Notes under the pieces: generated by a model
What the model was told of the DNA's origin: nothing
Databases searched by the model: none
The model's input: the letters and a program-made list of their open reading frames with translations, nothing else
Shown: piece after piece, positions 43,488-51,103 of the stretch
Numbering within the stretch: position 1 is the stretch's first letter
Layout of the letters: every line of letters starts with the position of its first letter
Assembly: GCA_020632955.1 (NCBI GenBank)
Contig: JACKEO010000001.1
Coordinates: forward strand, 456,001-520,000
Length of the DNA stretch: 64,000 nt
Reading direction: 5' to 3'
Source of the DNA: Alphaproteobacteria bacterium
GTDB taxonomy: Bacteria > Myxococcota_A > UBA796 > GCA-2862545
Made by a program: the position numbers and the translations under genes

Positions 43488-44041
43488 GCGAGGTCCCGCC
43501 CATCGTGCCCTCGCTCCGCAGCCCCGTGGTCCTCTGGGGCCTGGGGGGCGTGCTGCTCCTGCTGGGGCGGGCCATCGCGCGCCTCACGCCGATGGCGCTG
43601 GAGCCGCTGGAGCGGGGCGACCTCTCCGGCCTGCACCTGGCCTTCGGGGGGATCTGGGTGGCCGGCATGGTGTGGTCGGAGGGGTGGCGGGGCTTCCACC
43701 AGCGCTTCGCGCCCCGCGCCGTGCGCCGCGCCGCCTACCTCCACGCCGCCCCCCTCCCCGTCCGGCTGCTCGCGCCCCTGGCCTGCATGGGCCTCGTGTG
43801 GGCCACCCCGCGACGTCGCCGCGCCTCGGCGCTGGTGCTGTGCTTCGTGATCGCCGCCATCGTCAGCGTGCGCTGGCTGCCGTACCCGTGGCGCGGCCTC
43901 GTCGACGCCGGGGTGGTGGCCGGCCTCGGCGTGGGCGTGGCCAGCCTGCTGTGGCACCTGGTGCGAGGCTGGTCGGGCACGCTGCCCGCCATCGACCCCG
44001 ATCTGCCCGATCAGGCGCTCCAGGCCAGCCAGCCGAGGTAG
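43484..44041 (+). CDS. Small multi-pass membrane protein, unknown function
   Basis: 185 aa from a GTG overlapping the arfB stop (GTGA). About four hydrophobic segments: VVLWGLGGVLLLLG, LHLAFGGIWVAGMVW, LLAPLACMGLVWA and ALVLCFVIAAIVSV with AGVVAGLGVGVASLLW. No motif recognised. Its 3' end overlaps the convergent antiporter gene by 31 bp, one of the few substantial overlaps here. Confidence 0.6.
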   Translation: MSEVPPIVPSLRSPVVLWGLGGVLLLLGRAIARLTPMALEPLERGDLSGLHLAFGGIWVAGMVWSEGWRGFHQRFAPRAVRRAAYLHAAPLPVRLLAPLACMGLVWATPRRRRASALVLCFVIAAIVSVRWLPYPWRGLVDAGVVAGLGVGVASLLWHLVRGWSGTLPAIDPDLPDQALQASQPR

Positions 44042-44946
44042 CCCAGGTAGCTGGCGCCCAGGCCGAGGCCCTCCGCGCGCGACACCCGCAGCCCGGTCCA
44101 GAGCACGGGCAGCAGGACCGCGGCGAGGAGCGTGGCGAGCATCAGGTCCACCCCGCCCACCCAGGGACGGACATGCAGGCCCGTCGGCGCCACGAGGGCC
44201 GACACCCCGAGCACGCCCAGCAGGTTGAAGAGGTTGCTCCCCACCACGTTGGCCACGGCCACGTCGAGGTGGCCGCGACGGGTGGCGGCCATCGAGGCGA
44301 AGAGCTCGGGCAGGCTGGTGCCGGCCGCCACCACGGTGACGGCCACCAGCCGCGGGTCGACGCCGGCCGCATCCGCGAGCGCGACGCTGCCCGTGACCAG
44401 CAGGCGCGCCCCGCCCCCCAGGAACACGAGGCCGCCCACCACGCGCGTCATCGGCCAGCGCACGGGCGCCGCGTCGTCGCCTGCCGGCGCCCCCCCCCCC
44501 TCACGTCGCGCCGCGCGCACCACCCACGCCGTGTGGGCCCCCAGGGCGAGCAGCAGCACGCCTCCCTCGACACGCCCGATCACACCGTCGAGCGCCGCCA
44601 GCGCCACGCCCACCGACGCCAGCAGCATGAGCGGCGCGTCGCGCACGGCGAGCACCCGGTCCACGTGCAGCGGGGCGAGCAGCGCGCAGGCCGCGAGCAC
44701 CGCGCCCACGTTGAAGAGGTTCGAGCCCGAGACGTTGCCCACCGCGAGCGCGTCGGCGCCGGAGGCCGAGGCCACGGCGCTCGCCGCGAGCTCCGGCGCC
44801 GAGGTGCCCCACGCGACCAGCACCAGCCCCACCAGCAGCGGCGACACCCGCCAGCGCGTCGCCAGCCCGATCGCGCCGCCCACGAGGAGCTCTGCACCAC
44901 CGGCGAGCGCCAGCAGGCCCGCGAGCACGGCGATCACCGAGGCCAC
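44011..44946 (-). CDS. Ca2+/Na+-type cation antiporter (CaCA family, YrbG-like)
   Basis: 311 aa from GTG 44946 with AGGAGG 5 nt upstream. Two inverted alpha repeats are clear: LVAWGTSAPELAASAVAS with GNVSGSNLFN, and VVAAGTSLPELFASMAAT with ANVVGSNLFN. About ten TM helices. The acidic residue in GTS-PE and the N/S of GSN-FN form the cation sites in NCX_Mj-type structures. It exchanges Ca2+ for Na+ or H+ across the inner membrane. A Ca2+ exporter fits a cell carrying Ca2+-binding TSP3 surface proteins, though no direct link is shown. Confidence 0.88.
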   Translation of the reverse strand: MASVIAVLAGLLALAGGAELLVGGAIGLATRWRVSPLLVGLVLVAWGTSAPELAASAVASASGADALAVGNVSGSNLFNVGAVLAACALLAPLHVDRVLAVRDAPLMLLASVGVALAALDGVIGRVEGGVLLLALGAHTAWVVRAARREGGGAPAGDDAAPVRWPMTRVVGGLVFLGGGARLLVTGSVALADAAGVDPRLVAVTVVAAGTSLPELFASMAATRRGHLDVAVANVVGSNLFNLLGVLGVSALVAPTGLHVRPWVGGVDLMLATLLAAVLLPVLWTGLRVSRAEGLGLGASYLGYLGWLAWSA

Positions 44947-45065
44947 GCTTCCCTCCTCCCCGGCCGGCCGGGGTGGTGGGATCTCCTAGCGCCTGCGCGC
45001 CGTGGCGTGGCGTGGCGCCTGTCCGCGGGCCGGGCAGGTCGACCGCGAGCCGCAGGCCAGCCCGG

Positions 45066-45818
45066 CTACTCCACGATCTCGGCCTTGCGGATGTAGGACA
45101 GGTTGGGGAACTCGGCCTCGAGGTAGCGCGCCCCCTCCTGCTGGATGCGGCCCTGGTTCGGCCCGCGGCCGCTGGGCGCGCCCTCGCCGTAGCCCTTGTA
45201 GAGCGCGTCGAGCGCGGTCATGTCGCGCACCTTGCCGAAGGGCGCGAAGCCCATGGCGTCGAGGTTCCGGTTGTCCTTGTAGTTGAAGAAGATCTGCGTG
45301 GTGCGCGTGTTCGGCCCCGCCGTGGCGAAGGTGACCATGCCGCGGGTGTTCGACTGCGTGACCGGGTCGTCCTTGATGCGCGCCATGCGCCACGCGACGT
45401 TGACCTCGGGGTCGCCGTGCAGGCCCACCTGCGCCATGAAGTTGTCGATGACCCGGAAGAAGGCCACGCCGTCGTAGAAGCCGCCCTTCACGAGGTTGTA
45501 GAAGCGATCGGCCCCGAGCGGCGCCCAGGCGCGCTCCACGTCCACGAGCACCTCGCCCGCCGTGGTGTCGAGGCGCACGGTGTAGGTGGGAGGCGCCTCG
45601 GCCGTGAAGGCCGACGGATCGCGCAGGGAGGCGGACCCGTCTGCCGCGGCCGCAGGGGCCGCCTTCGCCGGGGTCTGGGCCTCGGCGGGCGCCTCCGCCT
45701 TCGAGGGAGCCTCCGCTTCGGCAGGGGCCTCCGACGGGGAGGACGTGGGGCTCTCGCCTCCACAGCCGAGCCCGAGGGCGAGGACGAGGACGGGCAGGGC
45801 GAGCGCGCGGACGTGCAT
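45066..45818 (-). CDS. Lipoprotein cyclophilin-type peptidyl-prolyl cis-trans isomerase
   Basis: 250 aa from ATG 45818 (GGAGG 4 nt upstream). Signal peptide ending LGLGC (Cys 19), then ~45 residues of Ala/Glu/Pro/Ser low complexity. The cyclophilin domain (from about 78) has YTVRLDTTAGEVLVDV, RFYNLVKGGFYDGVAFFRVIDNFMAQVG, NTRGMVTFATAGPNTRTTQIFFNY and FAPFGKV. The catalytic Arg (FFRV), Phe and Gln (TTQIFF) are present. It folds proteins in the periplasm or at the outer membrane. Divergent from the next lipoprotein gene. Confidence 0.88.
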   Translation of the reverse strand: MHVRALALPVLVLALGLGCGGESPTSSPSEAPAEAEAPSKAEAPAEAQTPAKAAPAAAADGSASLRDPSAFTAEAPPTYTVRLDTTAGEVLVDVERAWAPLGADRFYNLVKGGFYDGVAFFRVIDNFMAQVGLHGDPEVNVAWRMARIKDDPVTQSNTRGMVTFATAGPNTRTTQIFFNYKDNRNLDAMGFAPFGKVRDMTALDALYKGYGEGAPSGRGPNQGRIQQEGARYLEAEFPNLSYIRKAEIVE

Positions 45819-45947
45819 GGATCCTCCGGGAGCGGAAGCCGCCTAACGTCGGGGATTCCGGGCGGCCGCCACCGCGTCGGCGTTCTCCTAGCACTTCCGT
45901 GCCACAGAACCCCCGGCGTGCTACACGCGCGCGACCGCGGAGGTCCG

Positions 45948-47135
45948 ATGAATCCAGCCCGTCCCCTGATCTTCGCGTTGGCGCTCACCGGCTGCGCGCC
46001 GCTGCCCCAGGTGAGCAAGGACAGCCTCGCCGACACCGACTCGGGCGACGACGACTACCAGCCCGCGCCCGACACCTCCACCGACACGGCGCAGGGCGAC
46101 AGCGGCTCGATCGGCAAGAAGCCCACCGACTCGGACCCGAAGGACTCCAAGGACTCCACGCCTCCCTGGGGCACCGGCGACACGCGCACCGACACCAGCG
46201 CCGACACGTGGCCCGACACGTGGCCCGACACCTGGCAGGACACCGGGCCCCCTCCGGTGGCGTGCACCACGTCCGACCCCACCGAGCCGAACAACGCGGT
46301 GCTCACCGCGGTGAAGGCCAGCCCGGTCGCCGACGGCGCGGCCTGGACCCGCACGGCCGTGCCCATCGACGGCATCGACGACCCCGTCGACCGCTACGAG
46401 GTGAACGTCCCCTCGGGCTGCTACGTCGACGCCTCGATCACCTTCGACGCGTCCATCGATCTCGACCTGTACCTGTCGACGCCGATCCAGATCCAGTACG
46501 ACGGCTCCTACTCGGCCTCCAACCCCACCGAGCAGGTCGACTGGCTCAACGAGTACGCCACGGCCGTGAAGGCCTACGTCGACGTCGAGTCCTGGGACCT
46601 GGGCTGCACGTCGTACGACCTGTCGATCGCCCTGGTGTGCACCTTCGGCGGCACGTGGTCGGATCCCGACACCGACGCCGACCCGCCCGCGCCCGCCTGC
46701 AGCACCACCGACGGCAACGAGCCCAACGACCGCCGCAACACCGCCACCGCCACCGGCGTCTCCGCGGCGGGCAACAAGTTCTCGGCCACCGCGGTGCCGC
46801 TCGACGGCCGCACCGGCGACGTGGACCTCTACCGGGCCGACGTGCCGGCCGGCTGCGTGGTGGAGGCCACCGCCGCGTTCACCGGCGCCGACGCCGACGT
46901 CGACATCGAGCTCCTGGCCGCGAACGGCACCAACCTCGACGGCAGCTACGGCGTGGGCGACACCGAGGGCGTGGCCTGGCAGAACACGGGCAGCAGCTCG
47001 GTGCCGGTCTACTTCGCGCTCTTCAACCTCGACCTGGTCTGCGAGCCGGTGGACGTCACGCTCGAGGTCTCCTGCCCCGGCGGCTCCTGGACCGACCCGT
47101 ACCCCAGCTCGTACGTGGATACGTATTACCCCTGA
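45948..47135 (+). CDS. Surface lipoprotein with Asp/Thr linker and two PPC-like repeats
   Basis: 395 aa; AGGAG-like GGAGG 5 nt before ATG 45948. Lipobox LTGC (Cys 16). A ~75-residue linker rich in Asp, Thr and Ser ends in three WPDT/WQDT copies. Two ~125-residue modules follow. Each starts with EPN(N/D) and contains a DVDLY or DLDLYL strand motif and a late Cys pair, like bacterial pre-peptidase C-terminal (PPC) domains. No enzymatic domain. A role as a surface adhesion or binding protein is inferred. Its stop codon lies in the first of three tandem hairpin repeats. Confidence 0.7.
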   Translation: MNPARPLIFALALTGCAPLPQVSKDSLADTDSGDDDYQPAPDTSTDTAQGDSGSIGKKPTDSDPKDSKDSTPPWGTGDTRTDTSADTWPDTWPDTWQDTGPPPVACTTSDPTEPNNAVLTAVKASPVADGAAWTRTAVPIDGIDDPVDRYEVNVPSGCYVDASITFDASIDLDLYLSTPIQIQYDGSYSASNPTEQVDWLNEYATAVKAYVDVESWDLGCTSYDLSIALVCTFGGTWSDPDTDADPPAPACSTTDGNEPNDRRNTATATGVSAAGNKFSATAVPLDGRTGDVDLYRADVPAGCVVEATAAFTGADADVDIELLAANGTNLDGSYGVGDTEGVAWQNTGSSSVPVYFALFNLDLVCEPVDVTLEVSCPGGSWTDPYPSSYVDTYYP

Positions 47136-47210
47136 GGGGCAAGCCCTCAGGGGGTTACCCCTGAGCGACAAGCCCTCAGGGGGTCACCCCTGGGGGACGA
47201 ATCCCCTGAG
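47126..47210 (+). repeat. Three tandem 29-bp hairpin repeats at the lipoprotein 3' end
   Basis: Units start at 47126, 47155 and 47184. Units 1 and 2 differ at three positions over 29 bp; unit 3 is degenerate. Each has an internal inverted repeat (ACCCCTGAG...CTCAGGGGGT) forming an 8-11 bp stem. The first unit contains the TGA stop (47133-47135). Probably serial transcription terminators or mRNA 3'-end stabilisers. Confidence 0.7.
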
Positions 47211-47216
47211 ACACGA

Positions 47217-47256
47217 GCGCCCGGACCCCCGCTCCGTGGAGCAGGCATCCGGGCGC
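47217..47256 (-). terminator. Branched hairpin terminator of glutamine synthetase gene
   Basis: GCGCCCGGA at 47217-47225 pairs with TCCGGGCGC at 47248-47256. A second hairpin, GCTCC/GGAGC, lies inside. It sits 55 nt past the glutamine synthetase stop. No T-tract. Confidence 0.45.
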
Positions 47257-47311
47257 CGGGGTGGTCGGCGGACCCCGCACCCCGGAGGGCGCGGAGCGCG
47301 TCGGCCCGCGA

Positions 47312-48313
47312 TCACTCGGCCGAGCAGACCGTGTCGGTGATCATGCGGGTGACCACGTAGGGATCGCAGTTCGCGTTGGGGCGGCGATCCTCGGCGTAGC
47401 CCTTGCCGTCGATCTTGACCTGCCAGGGGATGCGGATGGACGCACCGCGGTCGGAGACGCCGTAGGAGAACTGCTTCCAGCTCTGCGTCTCGTGCTTGCC
47501 GGTGAGGCGATCCTCGATGCCGTGGCCGTAGGCCTTGACGTGCTCCATCGCCTTCTTGCCCAGGGCCTCGCACGCCGCCACGACGGCGTCGTAGCTCTCG
47601 CGCATGGCCGCGGTGGAGAAGTTGGTGTGGCAGCCGGCGCCGTTCCAGTCGCCCTTGGCGGGCTTGGCGGCGAAGGTGGCGTCGCAGCCGAACTCCTCGG
47701 CGATGCGGCAGAGCAGCCAGCGCGCGAGGGTGAGGCTGTCGGCCATCTCCAGCGGCGGCACGGGACCGATCTGGAACTCCCACTGGCCGGGCATGACCTC
47801 GGCGTTGATGCCGCTGACCTTGAGGCCGGCCTGGAGGCAGGCCTCGAGGTGGGCCTCGACGATGTCGCGGCCGTAGATCTGCGAGCCGCCGACGCCGCAG
47901 TAGTAGGGGCCCTGGGGCGCGGGGTAGCCGTTCGTGGGGAAGCCGAGGGGCGTCCCGTCGAACTTCATGAACGTGTACTCCTGCTCCATGCCGAACCACA
48001 TGCCGTTCGCCGCGTACTTCTCGGCCACGGCGCGCAGCGGGGCGCGGGTGTTCGTGGGGTGCGGGTTGCCGTCGACCGTGAAGACCTCGCAGAGCACCAG
48101 CTTGTGGTCGCCGCCGCGGATGGGGTCGGGGACGGTGAAGACCGGCTTGAGGACGCAGTCCGACTTGTCACCGGGAGCCTGGTTGGTGGACGAGCCGTCG
48201 AAGCCCCAGGTGGGGGGCTCTTCGCCGACGGCGAGGATCTTGGTCTTGCTGCGCAGGAGCGGGGTGGGCTCCGTGCCGTCGACCCAGATGTACTCGGCCT
48301 TGTACACGGTCAT
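47312..48313 (-). CDS. glnII: Glutamine synthetase, eukaryote-type GSII
   Basis: 333 aa, the short length of GSII (bacterial GSI is ~470 aa). AGAGGA precedes ATG 48313. Beta-grasp N-terminus with WGFDGSSTNQA. Catalytic domain has MEQEYTFM, GQWEFQIGP, the ATP-site block NGAGCHTNFST and RIPWQVK-DGKGYAEDRRPNANCDPY. It makes glutamine from glutamate, ammonia and ATP. GSII lacks the adenylylation Tyr loop of GSI, so control is likely at transcription. The leader is long and AT-rich near 48433-48492, with a hairpin at 48366-48384. Confidence 0.93.
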   Translation of the reverse strand: MTVYKAEYIWVDGTEPTPLLRSKTKILAVGEEPPTWGFDGSSTNQAPGDKSDCVLKPVFTVPDPIRGGDHKLVLCEVFTVDGNPHPTNTRAPLRAVAEKYAANGMWFGMEQEYTFMKFDGTPLGFPTNGYPAPQGPYYCGVGGSQIYGRDIVEAHLEACLQAGLKVSGINAEVMPGQWEFQIGPVPPLEMADSLTLARWLLCRIAEEFGCDATFAAKPAKGDWNGAGCHTNFSTAAMRESYDAVVAACEALGKKAMEHVKAYGHGIEDRLTGKHETQSWKQFSYGVSDRGASIRIPWQVKIDGKGYAEDRRPNANCDPYVVTRMITDTVCSAE

Positions 48314-48794
48314 GCGGTCCTCTCGGGTGCGGGTGGACGAGGGTGTGGACGTGGGATGCACGCTCCCCGGGGCGTTTCCCCGGGACGCGCGGCGGCCCCT
48401 TACCTCACGCTCCGGGGGGCGTCGCGGATCCGACACAACTTCGATTCCTACATTTTCGTGGGTTTTTTGATATGCCGCTCGGGCGGGTGAAAACGACGGC
48501 GTGAGGGACTCGGCGCCTCGATGGATCCACTCGCGGACGCGGGCGACGCCCCCCTGCCGAGACCCCGCGAGCGGGTCGAGGTGGCCCGTCGAGGGCCCGG
48601 ACACGCCCCCGGGGCCACCGCGGCATCCCGTCCCCGACGTCCCCCCGTCGCGACCTCCCCGCATTCCCACCGGGGCGTGGGGACGCGCGGCCCCGACGGG
48701 CACCTGGACGCCGGCCCGCACGGCGTGCCCGTACAGTCGGAGCGGCGCGTCCGCTGCGTTACACACCGCGGGCTCGGGACGGGGCGAGGTGGGC
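48314..48794. promoter_or_regulatory. 481-bp intergenic region with AT-rich island and leader hairpin (glnII control region)
   Basis: No gene is seen here. Two features stand out. First, a perfect 7-bp hairpin (CCCGGGG-CGTTT-CCCCGGG, 48366-48384) lies in the expected leader of the glutamine synthetase mRNA. Second, 48433-48492 is the most AT-rich stretch of the window, with runs such as TTTTTT and TACATTTTCG; it probably holds the glnII promoter on the minus strand, but no -35/-10 pair is convincing. From 48500 to 48794 the sequence is ordinary GC-rich spacer upstream of the next + gene. Confidence 0.4.
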
Positions 48795-51047
48795 ATGAGC
48801 GACGACGTGCAGGCAGAGGGGGGCGTCCGCACGCCCGTGTTCGGCGGCGGCGTGGCCGTGGGCCTCGTCGTGGGTCTCGCGCTGGGCTGGGCCGCCTTCA
48901 GCCCCACCACCCCCGGCCTGCCGCCCGCGACGACGGTGCAGACCCCCACCTCCCCCGACGCACCCGCCCCGGGGGCCCTCGACCTGCACGGGGGCAAGAG
49001 CCAGCGACTCGTCGAGATCGTCTCGGGCGTCCCGGAGCCGTCCGGCACCCCGATCCAGGAGGTGCGCTCCAGCTTCACGCCCGACGAGACCGTGCTGCTC
49101 CACGGCCGCTGGAACCCCGGCAGCGGGGCGGTGTCGGTCCACTGGACCTGGTTCGCCCCCACCGGCGAGAAGGTCTACGAGTCCGACCTCGGCGTGCAGT
49201 CCGACTGGACGAACACGTGGGTGACCTACCGGGGCCCCAAGCCCATGGCCGCCGGCACCTGGCGCGTGGAGCTCACCGAGGACGGCGCCCCGCTCGCCAC
49301 CCTGGGCTTCGAGGTGGTGCGCGATCCGTCGGACGTGCCCGTGCGCCAGCAGGCCGAGGCCTTCGAGGCGGCGCGCATCTCCGACGAGGACGCCACCCGC
49401 CTCGGCCTCGCCCTGCGCGCCGTGCTCGCGGGCAACGCCGGCGCTCCCCAGGTGCTCGCGGCCCTGCCCACCGGCCTCGCCGACCGCCAGGTGCTCCTGG
49501 CCGTCTCGGTGTTCGCCGACCAGGCCACGAAGCTCGTGCGCGTGGGCCAGGGCGCCACGCTCGGCGCGTCGGTGGAGGACGTGGTGGGGGCGATGAAGCG
49601 CCTGTCGGTGGACGCCACCAAGGCCACGGTCGAGCTCACCCTGGTGCACTCCAGCATCGAGATCCCGAACCGTCCCGGCCACGTGGACGCCCGCACCCAG
49701 GCCGACGTGGGCTTCACCCTCACGGTGGGCGACAAGTCCGCCACCCTGCTCCCGGCCGCCATCGCCCGTGCCGGCGCCGCCGACGGCACCACCATCCTCC
49801 GCCAGCTCGCCACCGACGCGGGCGTCGACGAGGCCGCCTGGCAGGGCAGCGACGCGAAGCTCTCCAGCTTCCGCACCCAGGACTACGTGCTGGTGCCCGG
49901 CAGCCTGGTGGCCGAGCCCCTCGTCCACGCCCGCACGGTCTTCCTCCCCGCGCAGCTCGACCACGCCGCGCTGGGCCACGCCGTCGACCTCGCCGCCGCC
50001 TGGTACCTGGCCAACCAGAAGGAGGACGGCCGGTACATGTACACCTTCTTCCCCGGCAAGGATCTCGAGCCGCCGGACGACTGGTGCCTGCGCGTGCTGA
50101 ACGCCGTCTTCGTCATGGCCGAGATCGCCGTGGCGCGCCCCGATCGTCCCGAGATCCGTGCCAGCGTGGTGCGGGCCATCGACGTGTTCAAGGAGGCCGT
50201 CGTCGACCAGGGCGACACCGCCTACGTGGACTGGAAGCTGCCGCGCGCCGACCACGCGCTGGGCTCCACGGCCTTCCTGCTGGCCGCCATGGCCACGCTC
50301 GACGACCCGGCCGACCGCCCGCTCATGCGGAAGCTGGCGCGCGCCATCATGGCCGAGCAGGAGCCCACGGGCCGCCTGTCCACCGACTTCGTGAACCCCG
50401 CGTCGGCCGACCGTCCGGTCGACCAGCAGTTCTACCCGGGCGAGGCCCTGCTCTCGCTGGTGCGCTACCACGCCGCCACCCGCGACGAGGCCGCCCTCGC
50501 CGTGGTCGACAAGGCCTTCCCCTTCTACACGGCCTACTGGGACCAGGAGAAGCACCCGCCCTTCGTGCCCTGGCAGGTGCGCGCCTACGGCGAGCGCCAC
50601 GCCGCCGGCGGCCCCGAGGCCATGAAGGACTTCGCCTTCGCGATGATGGACTGGATGCTCGACACCTACCCCACGGTCGACGTGGAGCAGGCCGGCTGGA
50701 GCTACGCGGGCAGCCTGTCGCGCAACTCGGCGTCCACAGGCGTGTACGCCGAGGGCATCGAGGCCGCCTGGGCCCTCGCCCGGCGCGTGGGCGACCGGGC
50801 CCGGGAGGAGCGGTACGGCAACGCCCTGGTGGCCGCCTCCCGCTACGCCATCCAGCTGCAGTACCGGGAGCACGACGTGTACGCCTACGCGCGCCCGGCC
50901 AAGGTGCTCGGCGGCCTGCCCACGAACCCCGCGGTCAACGAGATGCGGCTGGACTTCACGTACCACGCCATCTCGGCCCTCCACGCCGCCCACCGCCACA
51001 CCACGCCCACGCAGTGGAAGGCGATGCACGCGCGCGCCTACCCGTGA
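48795..51047 (+). CDS. Membrane-anchored protein with DUF2914-like and alpha/alpha-toroid-like domains
   Basis: 750 aa from ATG 48795 (GAGG 5 nt upstream); a longer frame upstream lacks any ribosome site. One TM helix at ~15-37 (VFGGGVAVGLVVGLALGWAAF) and a Pro/Thr linker. Residues ~85-185 (VLLHGRWNPGSGAVSVHWTWF, WRVELTEDGAPLATLGFEV) form a beta-sandwich resembling DUF2914. Residues ~390-745 look like an alpha/alpha barrel: AAWYLANQKEDGRYMYTF, LGSTAFLLAAMATL, YPGEALLSLVRYHAAT, WSYAGSLSRNSASTGVYAEGIEAAW. Similar barrels occur in glycoside hydrolases, C5-epimerases and terpene cyclases. Enzyme activity cannot be assigned. Confidence 0.6.
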   Translation: MSDDVQAEGGVRTPVFGGGVAVGLVVGLALGWAAFSPTTPGLPPATTVQTPTSPDAPAPGALDLHGGKSQRLVEIVSGVPEPSGTPIQEVRSSFTPDETVLLHGRWNPGSGAVSVHWTWFAPTGEKVYESDLGVQSDWTNTWVTYRGPKPMAAGTWRVELTEDGAPLATLGFEVVRDPSDVPVRQQAEAFEAARISDEDATRLGLALRAVLAGNAGAPQVLAALPTGLADRQVLLAVSVFADQATKLVRVGQGATLGASVEDVVGAMKRLSVDATKATVELTLVHSSIEIPNRPGHVDARTQADVGFTLTVGDKSATLLPAAIARAGAADGTTILRQLATDAGVDEAAWQGSDAKLSSFRTQDYVLVPGSLVAEPLVHARTVFLPAQLDHAALGHAVDLAAAWYLANQKEDGRYMYTFFPGKDLEPPDDWCLRVLNAVFVMAEIAVARPDRPEIRASVVRAIDVFKEAVVDQGDTAYVDWKLPRADHALGSTAFLLAAMATLDDPADRPLMRKLARAIMAEQEPTGRLSTDFVNPASADRPVDQQFYPGEALLSLVRYHAATRDEAALAVVDKAFPFYTAYWDQEKHPPFVPWQVRAYGERHAAGGPEAMKDFAFAMMDWMLDTYPTVDVEQAGWSYAGSLSRNSASTGVYAEGIEAAWALARRVGDRAREERYGNALVAASRYAIQLQYREHDVYAYARPAKVLGGLPTNPAVNEMRLDFTYHAISALHAAHRHTTPTQWKAMHARAYP

Positions 51048-51103
51048 TCGCCGGGTGATCCACACGCGCTCCGCGCGATAGGGGCCGCCTCCGAGGAGAC
51101 CCC

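Noticed and set aside
47126..47210. Regularly repeated 29-bp units suggesting a CRISPR array
   Set aside because: The copies are directly adjacent with no spacers, there are only three, and no cas genes are nearby; they are tandem hairpins.
48501..48794. N-terminal extension of the toroid-like protein
   Set aside because: No ribosome site, an Arg/Pro-rich composition unlike the protein, and a good start with GAGG and a following TM helix at 48795.
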